From contig NZ_CP043839.1 in NCBI RefSeq assembly GCF_032878955.1, positions 1,426,001 to 1,490,000 on the forward strand: a stretch of 64,000 nucleotides of DNA. Reading direction: 5' to 3'. Source of the stretch: Butyricimonas paravirosa. GTDB lineage: Bacteria > Bacteroidota > Bacteroidia > Bacteroidales > Marinifilaceae. The translations under genes and the position numbers were made by a program. Below, in pieces: positions 42,956 through 51,330 of this stretch. The notes beneath the pieces were generated by a model. That model did not search any database. It was not told where the DNA came from and saw only the letters and a program-made list of their open reading frames with translations. Position 1 is the first letter of the stretch. The number at the start of each line of letters is the position of its first letter.

Positions 42956-45900
42956 ATGAAAAAAATGGACAAAAACAGCCATTCCTCGGGTGGATTATGG
43001 CAAAAACAAGTAAGAGTTATGAAGTTATGCTTTATCTTGACATTTATCGGCATCATGCACCTTTCGGCAGCCACCTATTCACAAGATACACGACTGGATT
43101 TAAAGGTGAAGAATGCCACCCTCGAAAGTGTGATGAACAACATCCGCACACAATCGGAGTACAGCTTCTTTTTCGATGATGTAGCCGTGAAAAAGATCTC
43201 GAACATCACGCTGGACCTGAAAGGGGCCTCGATTGAAGAGGTATTGACAACGTGCTTGAAGAACACGGGATTCTCGTTCCGGGTACTTGACAAAACGATC
43301 ATTCTCTTCCGGGAAAAGGCGAAAGATGAGAAAAAGAAATCTTACCTGATCGAAGGAAAAGTACTAGACGAGAATAATCGTCCCATGCCGGGAGTAACCG
43401 TGCTTCTCGATAGCACAAAAGTAGGAACGGCCACGGATACTGCCGGACACTTCGTGTTACCCCTACCGCAACCTAAGGGAATATTGGTTTTCTCTTTTAT
43501 CGGTTACAAAACTCAAAAAGTAAAATATACCGACGGGAAACTGGTTATTGTGAAAATGCAACCCGATGTATCAGGATTGGATGAAGTGCAAGTTATCGCT
43601 TACGGTTCCCAGAAGAAACGTACAGTGATCAGTGCTATTTCCACGTTGAAAGCCGACGAGATGAAGGAACTCCCGACGCATAGCTTGGAGAGCCTGTTGC
43701 AAGGCCACATGGCCGGCGTGGAAGTCAACAACCTGTCCGGGGCTCCCGGTGGCGGTGGTTCCATCGTGGCTATCCGGGGATATAACTCTTTTTTCACGAA
43801 AGGGCAAGGAGCCGATGGTGACACCAACGCTGAAGGTGACGACCGGGCATACGGAACCCCACTTTACGTGATCGACGGTGTGCCGATGCAGGCATTCAGT
43901 TCACCCATCACGGGTGCCAACACGCTTTCGGATATTGACCCGTCAATGATTGAATCCATCGAGGTACTGAAAGATGCCGCCTCGGCAGCCATCTACGGGT
44001 CTCGTGCCGGGAACGGGGTGATCTTGATTACCACGAAGAAAGGACGGGCAGGGAAAGCACAATTCACGGCAAACGTGTCGTACTCGGCCTCTTGGTTACC
44101 GGAGACTCCTACCCAAAGCGGTGGGCAGTTGGTGCGCCATTATAATATAAATGCTTTGCGCAATTCCGTGAAGCCGTATCAGGGTGACGACGGTAAATGG
44201 GTCATTCCCACGTCTTACGAGGAAGTGTACAATTATAATAAAGATTCCAATATTCCCATGTTCAACTATTTCTTCGGGAATGCCAGCAAGGGGAACAATG
44301 CCTATGCACTGCAGGACAGTTTGAACGAGTTCTACAATAACTCCACGGACTGGTGGCGATATATGTATCGCACGGCAAACGTGTACAACGCTAATTTACA
44401 AGCCAGTGGCGGAACTGAAAATATGCGCTACATGATCGGGGCAGGGTTTTACAAGGAGGAAGGTATCATGATCGGGAGTGATTTCCAACGTGTGAATGTC
44501 ATCTCGAACGTGTCGGCAAATCCTTCGAAACGTCTTCAGTTGAACAACCAGATTTCTCTTACTTACAGTGACCGCAGCCGGGGAGGAAAAGGAGGTAGCG
44601 GGCAAAAAGTAGAAGGAATTTCAGTCAGCCCGCAAAAACAATCTTCCTTGCTACCGGGTACCGGCTACGTGGAGAAATATTTGTTGACCGAGCTCAATTC
44701 CAATATCGAAAAGAACCAAAGTTATTCGTTGCGTTACAACCTCGTGCTGGACTACGAGTTCATGCGCGGTCTGAACTTGCGTGTCACAGGTGGTCTGGAT
44801 TATAACCAGCAAAACCAGAATAATTTTATGCCCAGCACGGCGGACAAGAATTATCATCGTTCTTACACCAAGGGAACGATCTCCAAAAGCATTTCTATCC
44901 TGAACGAGAACTTGTTGACCTATGATTTCAAGATCAAACAAGATCATCATTTCAATATATTGTTAGGTTTATCCTTCCAGAAGGATCAATCGTATTTAAA
45001 CAAAGGTAGCGCGACCGACGGTCCGAACGATTACGTTCACTATGCCTCTGGGTCATGGGGTGATGCCAACGGGTTATTGAATGGCACGTTGGGTGCAGAG
45101 AAAGACACGAATCCAAGTTGGTCATCTGCCTTCACCTTTCAATCCAGTTTGGAAGAGGAACGCATGAATAGTTATTTCGGGCGTTTCCGCTACAATTACA
45201 AGGAAAAATATATGGTGGAGGCCACCCTTCGGCGGGACGGATCATCCGTGTTCGGAGAGGACGTGCGATGGGCTACTTTCCCTTCTGTTGCCGTGGGTTG
45301 GGCTTTCTCGGACGAGGCTTTCATGAAACCCTTCTACTGGTTGAGTTTCGGAAAAATCCGTGCCAGCTGGGGACGTTCCGGACAGAAATTCACTCAATCC
45401 TATCTTGCCCACGGGATGATGAGTAACTCGAATGTGCAATTTTTCGGGCAACAAGGTATGGCTCCCGATGTTACCGGGGGATTGTTGAACCGGAAATTAA
45501 GCTGGGAAAAAACAGACCAGTATGACATCGGGTTGGACATGAGTTTCCTCAATTACCGGATCAAGATGACATTGGACTACTATTACCGGTACACGGAGGG
45601 ACAATTGCAACGACTTGATTTACCGGGTGACTTGAACTACCAACAATTTCAATGGCAGAACGCGCTCGACGTGTCAAACGAGGGATTGGAAATAGAATTA
45701 ACGGCTGATATTTTACGGGAGACTGCCGTGAAATGGCGGATGAAACTGAACGGCTCACGTAACTGGAACCGTTTCGAGAAAAGTAGCGACGGGTTCGATT
45801 TTGGGAATAATGTCATCGGGAAGTCCTTGTATAATATCAAAGCTTACCAGACGGATGGTTACTACAATTCGATGGAGGAACTTACCTATTATCCCCAGCC

Positions 45901-46531
45901 GCATGGTTATCCACTACCGACTCGTGAAACTGCTGGCATATTTTTCACGGGTACACGGAAGTTAGTCGATAGGAATAACGATGGGGTGATCACGTCGGAG
46001 GATCAATATTATGCCGCAAGTCCTCTTCCACTCGCGCACGGTGGATTCATTAACGAGATCCGGTGGAAACAATTCGATGTAAACATTTTCTTCACCTATT
46101 CAATAGGAAGGCATATTCTCAAGGAGTATGATGACAGGGCGATCACCCCTTCCACAGAAGGAGGGCCTTTGACACTGGACATCCGTAAAGTGAACGCGTG
46201 GACGAGTTCTGACAACAAAAACCCGGATTACCCTCGTTTGATTTCCTACTCGCTAAAAAACCAGTATTCAGGAGAATACGACACGGACATAGAAAAAGTA
46301 AATATGTTACGATTGAAACAACTCACGTTGGGTTACAACTTGCACGAGAGGATTGCTAAAAAACTCGGTTTATCGGGAGCCCGCGTATTCCTCACGGGAG
46401 AGAACCTGTTACTGATCACGAATTACTCGGGACTCGATCCGGAAATCGTGGACATCACCTCGGGAATAGATCAATTGCAATCTTACCCGCTACCGCGGAA
46501 ATTTACTGTCGGATTGACCATTAATTTCTAA
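42956..46531 (+). CDS. SusC/RagA-family TonB-linked outer-membrane transporter with STN domain
   Basis: A 1191-residue transporter. A signal region ends near residue 43 (ATYSQ). The STN domain spans about 48-115 (TLESVMNNIRTQSEYSFFF), followed by a carboxypeptidase-like domain (about 128-205, EGKVLDENNRPMPGV). A TonB box-like DEVQVIAYGSQ precedes a plug with IESIEVLKDAASAAIYGSRAGNG, then a barrel ending TINF. The STN domain and fecR immediately upstream indicate signal-controlled expression. susD follows after 5 bp. Confidence 0.95.
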   Translation: MKKMDKNSHSSGGLWQKQVRVMKLCFILTFIGIMHLSAATYSQDTRLDLKVKNATLESVMNNIRTQSEYSFFFDDVAVKKISNITLDLKGASIEEVLTTCLKNTGFSFRVLDKTIILFREKAKDEKKKSYLIEGKVLDENNRPMPGVTVLLDSTKVGTATDTAGHFVLPLPQPKGILVFSFIGYKTQKVKYTDGKLVIVKMQPDVSGLDEVQVIAYGSQKKRTVISAISTLKADEMKELPTHSLESLLQGHMAGVEVNNLSGAPGGGGSIVAIRGYNSFFTKGQGADGDTNAEGDDRAYGTPLYVIDGVPMQAFSSPITGANTLSDIDPSMIESIEVLKDAASAAIYGSRAGNGVILITTKKGRAGKAQFTANVSYSASWLPETPTQSGGQLVRHYNINALRNSVKPYQGDDGKWVIPTSYEEVYNYNKDSNIPMFNYFFGNASKGNNAYALQDSLNEFYNNSTDWWRYMYRTANVYNANLQASGGTENMRYMIGAGFYKEEGIMIGSDFQRVNVISNVSANPSKRLQLNNQISLTYSDRSRGGKGGSGQKVEGISVSPQKQSSLLPGTGYVEKYLLTELNSNIEKNQSYSLRYNLVLDYEFMRGLNLRVTGGLDYNQQNQNNFMPSTADKNYHRSYTKGTISKSISILNENLLTYDFKIKQDHHFNILLGLSFQKDQSYLNKGSATDGPNDYVHYASGSWGDANGLLNGTLGAEKDTNPSWSSAFTFQSSLEEERMNSYFGRFRYNYKEKYMVEATLRRDGSSVFGEDVRWATFPSVAVGWAFSDEAFMKPFYWLSFGKIRASWGRSGQKFTQSYLAHGMMSNSNVQFFGQQGMAPDVTGGLLNRKLSWEKTDQYDIGLDMSFLNYRIKMTLDYYYRYTEGQLQRLDLPGDLNYQQFQWQNALDVSNEGLEIELTADILRETAVKWRMKLNGSRNWNRFEKSSDGFDFGNNVIGKSLYNIKAYQTDGYYNSMEELTYYPQPHGYPLPTRETAGIFFTGTRKLVDRNNDGVITSEDQYYAASPLPLAHGGFINEIRWKQFDVNIFFTYSIGRHILKEYDDRAITPSTEGGPLTLDIRKVNAWTSSDNKNPDYPRLISYSLKNQYSGEYDTDIEKVNMLRLKQLTLGYNLHERIAKKLGLSGARVFLTGENLLLITNYSGLDPEIVDITSGIDQLQSYPLPRKFTVGLTINF

Positions 46532-46536
46532 AGTCT

Positions 46537-48123
46537 ATGATTATGAAAAAATTAATATTTCTTGTATTATTCTTCCCGCTGTTTTCCTGTAACGACTGGC
46601 TGGATGTCGAATCTGAGGTTTCTGTTACCTACCGCAACTATTTCCAGAGCGAACAGGATATAGAGGATATTTTTATCACGATCCTCGGAAATGAAAAGAA
46701 GATATTTGCTCCCCTCTCGCAGGAGCCTTTTGACTGGACGGGTATGTATTGTGATGACGTGGCAGATGGTGTAAAAGGTTTCCGGAATTTGGAATGGAGT
46801 GCTTATTCTTCCAGCCTGGGAAATTACACGAACTGGGGAGGTTTTTACAGTATTATTTATCTTGCTAACATGCTGGAGGAAAATCGTCACCGTTTTCAAA
46901 ATGTTTCCGAGGAACGGATTAATTACTGGATTGCCCAAGCGAACTTTTTCAAGGGATTGATGTATTTCGAGTTGGCTCGTCGCTGGGGCGAGGCACCGAT
47001 TGCCCCAGCAACGGAGGATGCCAGCGCACAAGCCAAAAGCCCGGTGGACACTGTACTGGCATACGCCCTTCGAGCCGCGGAAGCCGCTTTAGTCTTACCG
47101 AAATATGACCAGTTGACGGATGCCAGCGGGGCAGCGGTCACCAGCAGGCAATTTGCCAGCATCGGTTCCGTCCGCACGTTACTTGCCAATATCTACGCGT
47201 GGATGGGCGGCTTGCACGGGGACAATAAATACTGGGAAAAAGCAGAAGAACAGGCCTCTCTCGTGATCGATGGCAAAGCGGGTGCTTACTCGCTCGTGAG
47301 CATGAAAGATCTTGTTACCAAGACATTAGGGAAGGCTCGTGACGTGACCGAGGTCATACATACCATTGAAATGAACGGGCAGGATGATGACCGGTATTAC
47401 CAAGGAACTTTTTGGAATTCGTACCCGGGATTTGCTTTGTTTAATTACCCACACACGACAACAAATTTCGAGAATATAGAGAATGCCACGAAGGAAACTC
47501 GGATCTCGGTAGCAAAAGTGCGGGAATTGTATAATGACGAGAATGACTCGCGTATCAAAGAGTACTGGTTGAACTTGGGCGAACCGATTCCTGTAACACA
47601 AATGAATAGTGAACAAAAATTAGACACGATCAGATGGTTCTACCCGAACTTTGCTTACCTGAATAAATGGAGAGAAGCCATCTACTCGGTGAATCCGGAT
47701 GTCAACCTTGGAGATCGCCCCCTAATAGGCATGGAAGGCAACCGGGTTTACTGGCGACTGGCAGACTTGATCTTGTTGCGGGCTGAATGTCGTGCGCACT
47801 TGGATAACGCTGACGCCGTGAAGGACTTGAATCGTATTCGCGAACGTGCCGGTTTGATGGAATACGTGGGTTCTACCGTGAAAGAGGATTTGTTGAGAGA
47901 GATTTTTAACGAACGTGACCGGGAACTTTTCGGGGAAACTTGTCGCTACTATGACGTGGTGAGGTTCGGGTATTACCGGGAATTACTTGAGGGTAATTTC
48001 AAAACGCTGACGGAATCCGACGTGAAAGAAGGCGCCCTCTATTATCCCGTGAGTCAAAACGCATTTAATAAAAACACATTAATGAAACAAAATACATACT
48101 GGTCATGGCATCTACAAGATTAA
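46537..48123 (+). CDS. SusD/RagB-family surface nutrient-binding lipoprotein
   Basis: A 528-residue lipoprotein with lipobox LFSCN (Cys18). It has SusD-type helices, including an ANFFKGLMYFELARRWGEAP segment (about 138-157) and a C-terminal ERDRELFGETCRYYDVVRFG block. It pairs with the SusC encoded 5 bp upstream. The next gene starts 19 bp before its stop, so the fasciclin-like lipoprotein is probably made in step with it. The ATG two codons later is an alternative start. Confidence 0.93.
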   Translation: MIMKKLIFLVLFFPLFSCNDWLDVESEVSVTYRNYFQSEQDIEDIFITILGNEKKIFAPLSQEPFDWTGMYCDDVADGVKGFRNLEWSAYSSSLGNYTNWGGFYSIIYLANMLEENRHRFQNVSEERINYWIAQANFFKGLMYFELARRWGEAPIAPATEDASAQAKSPVDTVLAYALRAAEAALVLPKYDQLTDASGAAVTSRQFASIGSVRTLLANIYAWMGGLHGDNKYWEKAEEQASLVIDGKAGAYSLVSMKDLVTKTLGKARDVTEVIHTIEMNGQDDDRYYQGTFWNSYPGFALFNYPHTTTNFENIENATKETRISVAKVRELYNDENDSRIKEYWLNLGEPIPVTQMNSEQKLDTIRWFYPNFAYLNKWREAIYSVNPDVNLGDRPLIGMEGNRVYWRLADLILLRAECRAHLDNADAVKDLNRIRERAGLMEYVGSTVKEDLLREIFNERDRELFGETCRYYDVVRFGYYRELLEGNFKTLTESDVKEGALYYPVSQNAFNKNTLMKQNTYWSWHLQD

Positions 48124-48800
48124 ACACACTAAAGGGAATCGCACTGTTGGCATTCATCAGCTTGTGCTCCTGTACTAAATACAACTACATCGACGGGGGA
48201 GTGGCATCCGGGGTACACGATTGCAGCATGTGGGAGTATTTCGAGCAACAAACCGTGGATTGGGATTCCACGAGAATCATGATCGAACACGCCGGGATGA
48301 AGTCCATCTTCGATGGCTCCGGGCAATACAAGGACATCACGTTCTTGGGCATCACGGATCTCTCCATCGTGAGATACATGCTAGACCATAATGCCAAAGT
48401 GGATTACGATAAAGAACACGGGATAGAAGTAAGCCCCGAGGACTACTGGCATCGGGTAAAGGACATTCCGAAAGAGCAATGCGTGAAAGTCCTCGAACAA
48501 TTAATTATACAGCAACGATTCATGTTGAAGGATATTCCTCAAGGAACGCGTCTCAAGACGGCGGACGGGGCGGAATATGTCGAAACAGGCGGAAAGGTTT
48601 TCACCGCATTATCCGGTAATCTTTTTATCTGGATGGAACCGGAAGATTACGCAGGTGTTGAAGACGCGGGTGCAAAGAATCTCTACATCGCGAGGCAGGT
48701 GAATACCGGGAAAAACTGGAGGGTCGCCTCTACCGATATTCAAACCACGACGGGCGTGGTACATGCACTAGGGTATGACTTTAAAATCATTAACTTCTAA
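48105..48800 (+). CDS. Fasciclin-like lipoprotein of the SusCD locus
   Basis: A 231-residue lipoprotein (lipobox LCSCT, Cys23). The mature part begins with a short linker and then a fasciclin-like fold: MWEYFEQQTVDWDSTRIMIEHAGM, an ITFLGITDLSIVRYML strand-helix unit, and a terminal TTTGVVHALGYDF segment, which parallels the fasciclin H2 box. Fasciclin domains mediate adhesion or binding; here it is probably a third surface component of the transporter. The 19-bp overlap with susD supports a shared complex. Ligand unknown. Confidence 0.7.
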   Translation: MASTRLNTLKGIALLAFISLCSCTKYNYIDGGVASGVHDCSMWEYFEQQTVDWDSTRIMIEHAGMKSIFDGSGQYKDITFLGITDLSIVRYMLDHNAKVDYDKEHGIEVSPEDYWHRVKDIPKEQCVKVLEQLIIQQRFMLKDIPQGTRLKTADGAEYVETGGKVFTALSGNLFIWMEPEDYAGVEDAGAKNLYIARQVNTGKNWRVASTDIQTTTGVVHALGYDFKIINF

Positions 48801-48812
48801 AACAACGGAACA

Positions 48813-49622
48813 ATGAGAAATTTAATTTATTGGATTGTTTTGGGCTTTGCCTGGTCGTTTTCCGCTTGTCAGGATGTCACGGTCGGCTATCTGGTTGTCG
48901 ACGAGACAGCAGGGTACGCGAAAGATACCATGTATATTGTAACGAATACGGAAAACGAGTTACAAAGATTGGAAAACATTTTGGCAACATTCTATTCAAA
49001 TAATATTAGTTTAAAAAAAGAGCTTGAGGAAAAAGAAGCTACTCTTCAAGAAACAAAGGAACAGAAATACGAGGAATTGGATGAACGATTGACGCCGATA
49101 TGGGATGCCATGGAAGAAGAGGATGCTGATTTTGATGCACTCATGGATCAACAAATGGCTATAGAAGAAGAAATGGATGAGAAGTATGATCCAATTCTCG
49201 CAGAAATAGAAACGAGCATAGCTGAATTAAAAGAACAACAAGAAAACCTTGCTAAAGACATGGGCATTGAATCTCCTGAAATATTAAAAACGCAAATTGA
49301 GGAGTACCAAATAAAAGTTGACTATAAACTTGCTTGGGTTTCCTCTAAAATAGAGGGAGTGCAAGGCACAGAACCTGTTCTTTATTCGGTTGTTCGTGTA
49401 AAAACAGAGAAGGAAGAGAATATCGCAAAATTCATGGAGAACGTTGAGGTACTGGGAGCGGGAATGGTTTGCGTGAAATATGACTCGGAGATTGCGGGAG
49501 GTACTTACACCATAACTCTAAAAATAGAGAACGAGGGAAGAAGTCGAATTTTGGAAGATGTTTTCACAATTGTAGCGAAAGAGGTCCCCGCAGAAGAGCC
49601 AATCCCCATGCCTGAAGAATAG
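48813..49622 (+). CDS. Acidic coiled-coil lipoprotein of unknown function
   Basis: A 269-residue lipoprotein (lipobox FSACQ, Cys19). A short beta-like N-terminal region (VTVGYLVVDETAGYAKDTMY) is interrupted by a long Glu-rich coiled coil (about residues 50-165, with KELEEKEATLQETKEQKYEE). The protein resumes with an Ig-like region (EPVLYSVVRVKTEKEEN and GTYTITLKIENEGRS) and ends PAEEPIPMPEE. It may be a surface stalk or spacer. No named family recognised. It follows the fasciclin gene by 12 bp. Confidence 0.65.
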   Translation: MRNLIYWIVLGFAWSFSACQDVTVGYLVVDETAGYAKDTMYIVTNTENELQRLENILATFYSNNISLKKELEEKEATLQETKEQKYEELDERLTPIWDAMEEEDADFDALMDQQMAIEEEMDEKYDPILAEIETSIAELKEQQENLAKDMGIESPEILKTQIEEYQIKVDYKLAWVSSKIEGVQGTEPVLYSVVRVKTEKEENIAKFMENVEVLGAGMVCVKYDSEIAGGTYTITLKIENEGRSRILEDVFTIVAKEVPAEEPIPMPEE

Positions 49623-49630
49623 CAGGATAA

Positions 49631-49974
49631 AGTTCTGTGAAGTCATAAAGTCCACGAGGTGAGGGGGTGTCAAAAATCATTTTTCAAACTCCCTCCCCCC
49701 CTTCGGGGTATGGAGCCTGCAAGCAGTCTCGAATCGGCTCTCGCTCGACAGACAACGAGTAAACTCTCTGTCTGTTCTCGCTTACTCGCCGATTTCCCTC
49801 TATAAACAGAGGGAGAGCTAAAATACGCTCTATCTTCGGGAAGAGTCACCAACACCTCCTCTGTTTATAGAGGAGGTGGCACGAAGTGACGGAGGAGTTT
49901 TTTGTTATAAAATAACTTTTGACATACCCTCCAAACGCCTGTTAGCAATGAACTTTATGAACTTTCAGAACCCG
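49631..49974. repeat. Degenerate 9-bp-unit repeat arms around another element
   Basis: The left part (49641-49655, AGTCATAAAGTCCAC) and right part (49946-49973, with AATGAACTTTATGAACTTT) carry the same 9-bp unit words as the elements at 22898 and 33649. The normal core is missing; a MITE-like element occupies the middle. Confidence 0.5.
49661..49932. mobile_element. MITE-like element with imperfect terminal inverted repeats
   Basis: The ends carry TGTCAAAAATCATTTT (49668-49683) and, on the other strand, TGTCAAAAGTTATTTT (ending 49924), 14 of 16 identical. Flanking GGGGG/CCCTCC blocks also pair, and AAACTCC/GGAGTTT stretches lie inside. The interior has two copies of a CCTCTATAAACAGAGG hairpin in opposite orientation (49797-49812, 49858-49873). 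No transposase is present. A 61-codon open frame inside is a by-product of the repeat. No clear target duplication was seen. Confidence 0.6.
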
Positions 49975-50013
49975 GAGAGATCGTTGTATCGATAAACATT
50001 AATTTTATACATA

Positions 50014-51330
50014 ATGAGAAAAACATTTTACTTGATGGTATTCCTAATCGTGGGAATACTGGGAAATCTGTCAGCTCAAATGACGCTGTTCAAGGGCACG
50101 TTTGACGAGGCGATAAAGAAAGCACGGGAAGAGAAAAAAGATTTGTTCGTGGACTTCTGTGCGGAGTGGTGCGGGCCGTGCAAAGCTATGGCCAGCGAGG
50201 TATTCACACAACCGGAAATAGGCGAGTATTTCAACTCTCGTTTCGTGTGCGTACAAGTGGATGTGGATGCCAAGGAAAACAAAGATATTGTCAAAAAATA
50301 CAACGTGGAGGCATTGCCGACCATGGTATTCATCAGCCGCGAAGGGAAAGAAATGCGCCGTGTGCGGGGAGGTGTTCCTGCCGATGCGTTAATCAAGGAG
50401 GCGAAAATTGCCGCGGGTGATGAATTGAGTTTTGAACAATTGTATGACAAGTACAAGAAAAAGAAAAACGATTTCGACATACAGCAACAGTTGCTACTTG
50501 AGGCACCCATGTTTATCCCCACGCAAGTAGGGTACGACCAGCAGAAATGGGGTGCCCGTATCGAAAGCCTGTTCCCGGAATATTTGAAAAACAAGAAGAT
50601 CGAGAACATGGCGAACGGGGCGGATTTCCTGATTCTAACCCTATATCATAGAGGTACATCGAAAGAGGACCCTATCTTTGATTGCATCGCGAATAACTTC
50701 GACAAGTTTGCCGAGGGGGTGCAAAAAGACGCACCGGGAGACGGGAAAGAAACCCCGACGGGAAGAGACCGGGTGGCTCACTACTTGATTTCCATGAACA
50801 ACAGCTATATCATTCAACTTTGCAAACGAGGTGATATTAACTATAAAAAACGGCTGGCCCGGGTTAATGGAGACTTGAAAAATGCCTATGCGGGAATCTC
50901 TTTCGGTTCGCTATCCGTTCTGGATGCCATTACATTGTTGGCTGATGCCACGTATGGTTTGTACCGTCACGACGAAAACACGTTCTTCGAGAAAATGAAC
51001 GTTTATTTTGCGGGGAAAGGTGAGGCCACGGAGTTGGCGGACTACACGCAACCTTTGCAGGACTTGGCTACCGTGTACGAGGGGAAAATGTCTGAAAACG
51101 CTTACGGGAAATGTATCGACTGGATTGCCAAAGCGCTAACCTACGAGATGGTTGTTCCTACCCGTGTACGTTTACTTATGATGATGGGCGACTGCCTGAA
51201 GAACACGGGTGAAACCGCGAAGGCAAAACAATCCTATAACCAAGCATTCATTGCCAGTGCCGGGATCGAGAATAAAGCAGAAATGAAACAGTTACAACAA
51301 ATGATTCAACAATCGTTACAAGGTTTATGA
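50014..51330 (+). CDS. Thioredoxin-fold protein (DsbD-gamma/TlpA type) with C-terminal helical region
   Basis: A 438-residue secreted protein. A signal peptide (1-22) is followed by an N-terminal thioredoxin domain (about 24-135) with active site FCAEWCGPCKAM (Cys53, Cys56) and the ALPTMVFI cis-proline region near residue 105. The C-terminal 300 residues are mainly helical. The order of domains is the reverse of the TlpA-like protein at 11320-13323. It overlaps the M16 protease start by 4 bp, so disulfide reduction and proteolysis are coupled in expression. Confidence 0.88.
   Translation: MRKTFYLMVFLIVGILGNLSAQMTLFKGTFDEAIKKAREEKKDLFVDFCAEWCGPCKAMASEVFTQPEIGEYFNSRFVCVQVDVDAKENKDIVKKYNVEALPTMVFISREGKEMRRVRGGVPADALIKEAKIAAGDELSFEQLYDKYKKKKNDFDIQQQLLLEAPMFIPTQVGYDQQKWGARIESLFPEYLKNKKIENMANGADFLILTLYHRGTSKEDPIFDCIANNFDKFAEGVQKDAPGDGKETPTGRDRVAHYLISMNNSYIIQLCKRGDINYKKRLARVNGDLKNAYAGISFGSLSVLDAITLLADATYGLYRHDENTFFEKMNVYFAGKGEATELADYTQPLQDLATVYEGKMSENAYGKCIDWIAKALTYEMVVPTRVRLLMMMGDCLKNTGETAKAKQSYNQAFIASAGIENKAEMKQLQQMIQQSLQGL

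Noticed and set aside
49670..49855. 61-codon minus-strand open frame
   Set aside because: It lies wholly inside the MITE-like repeat and reads through its hairpins; no family features. Similar spurious frames are common in Bacteroidetes repeats.
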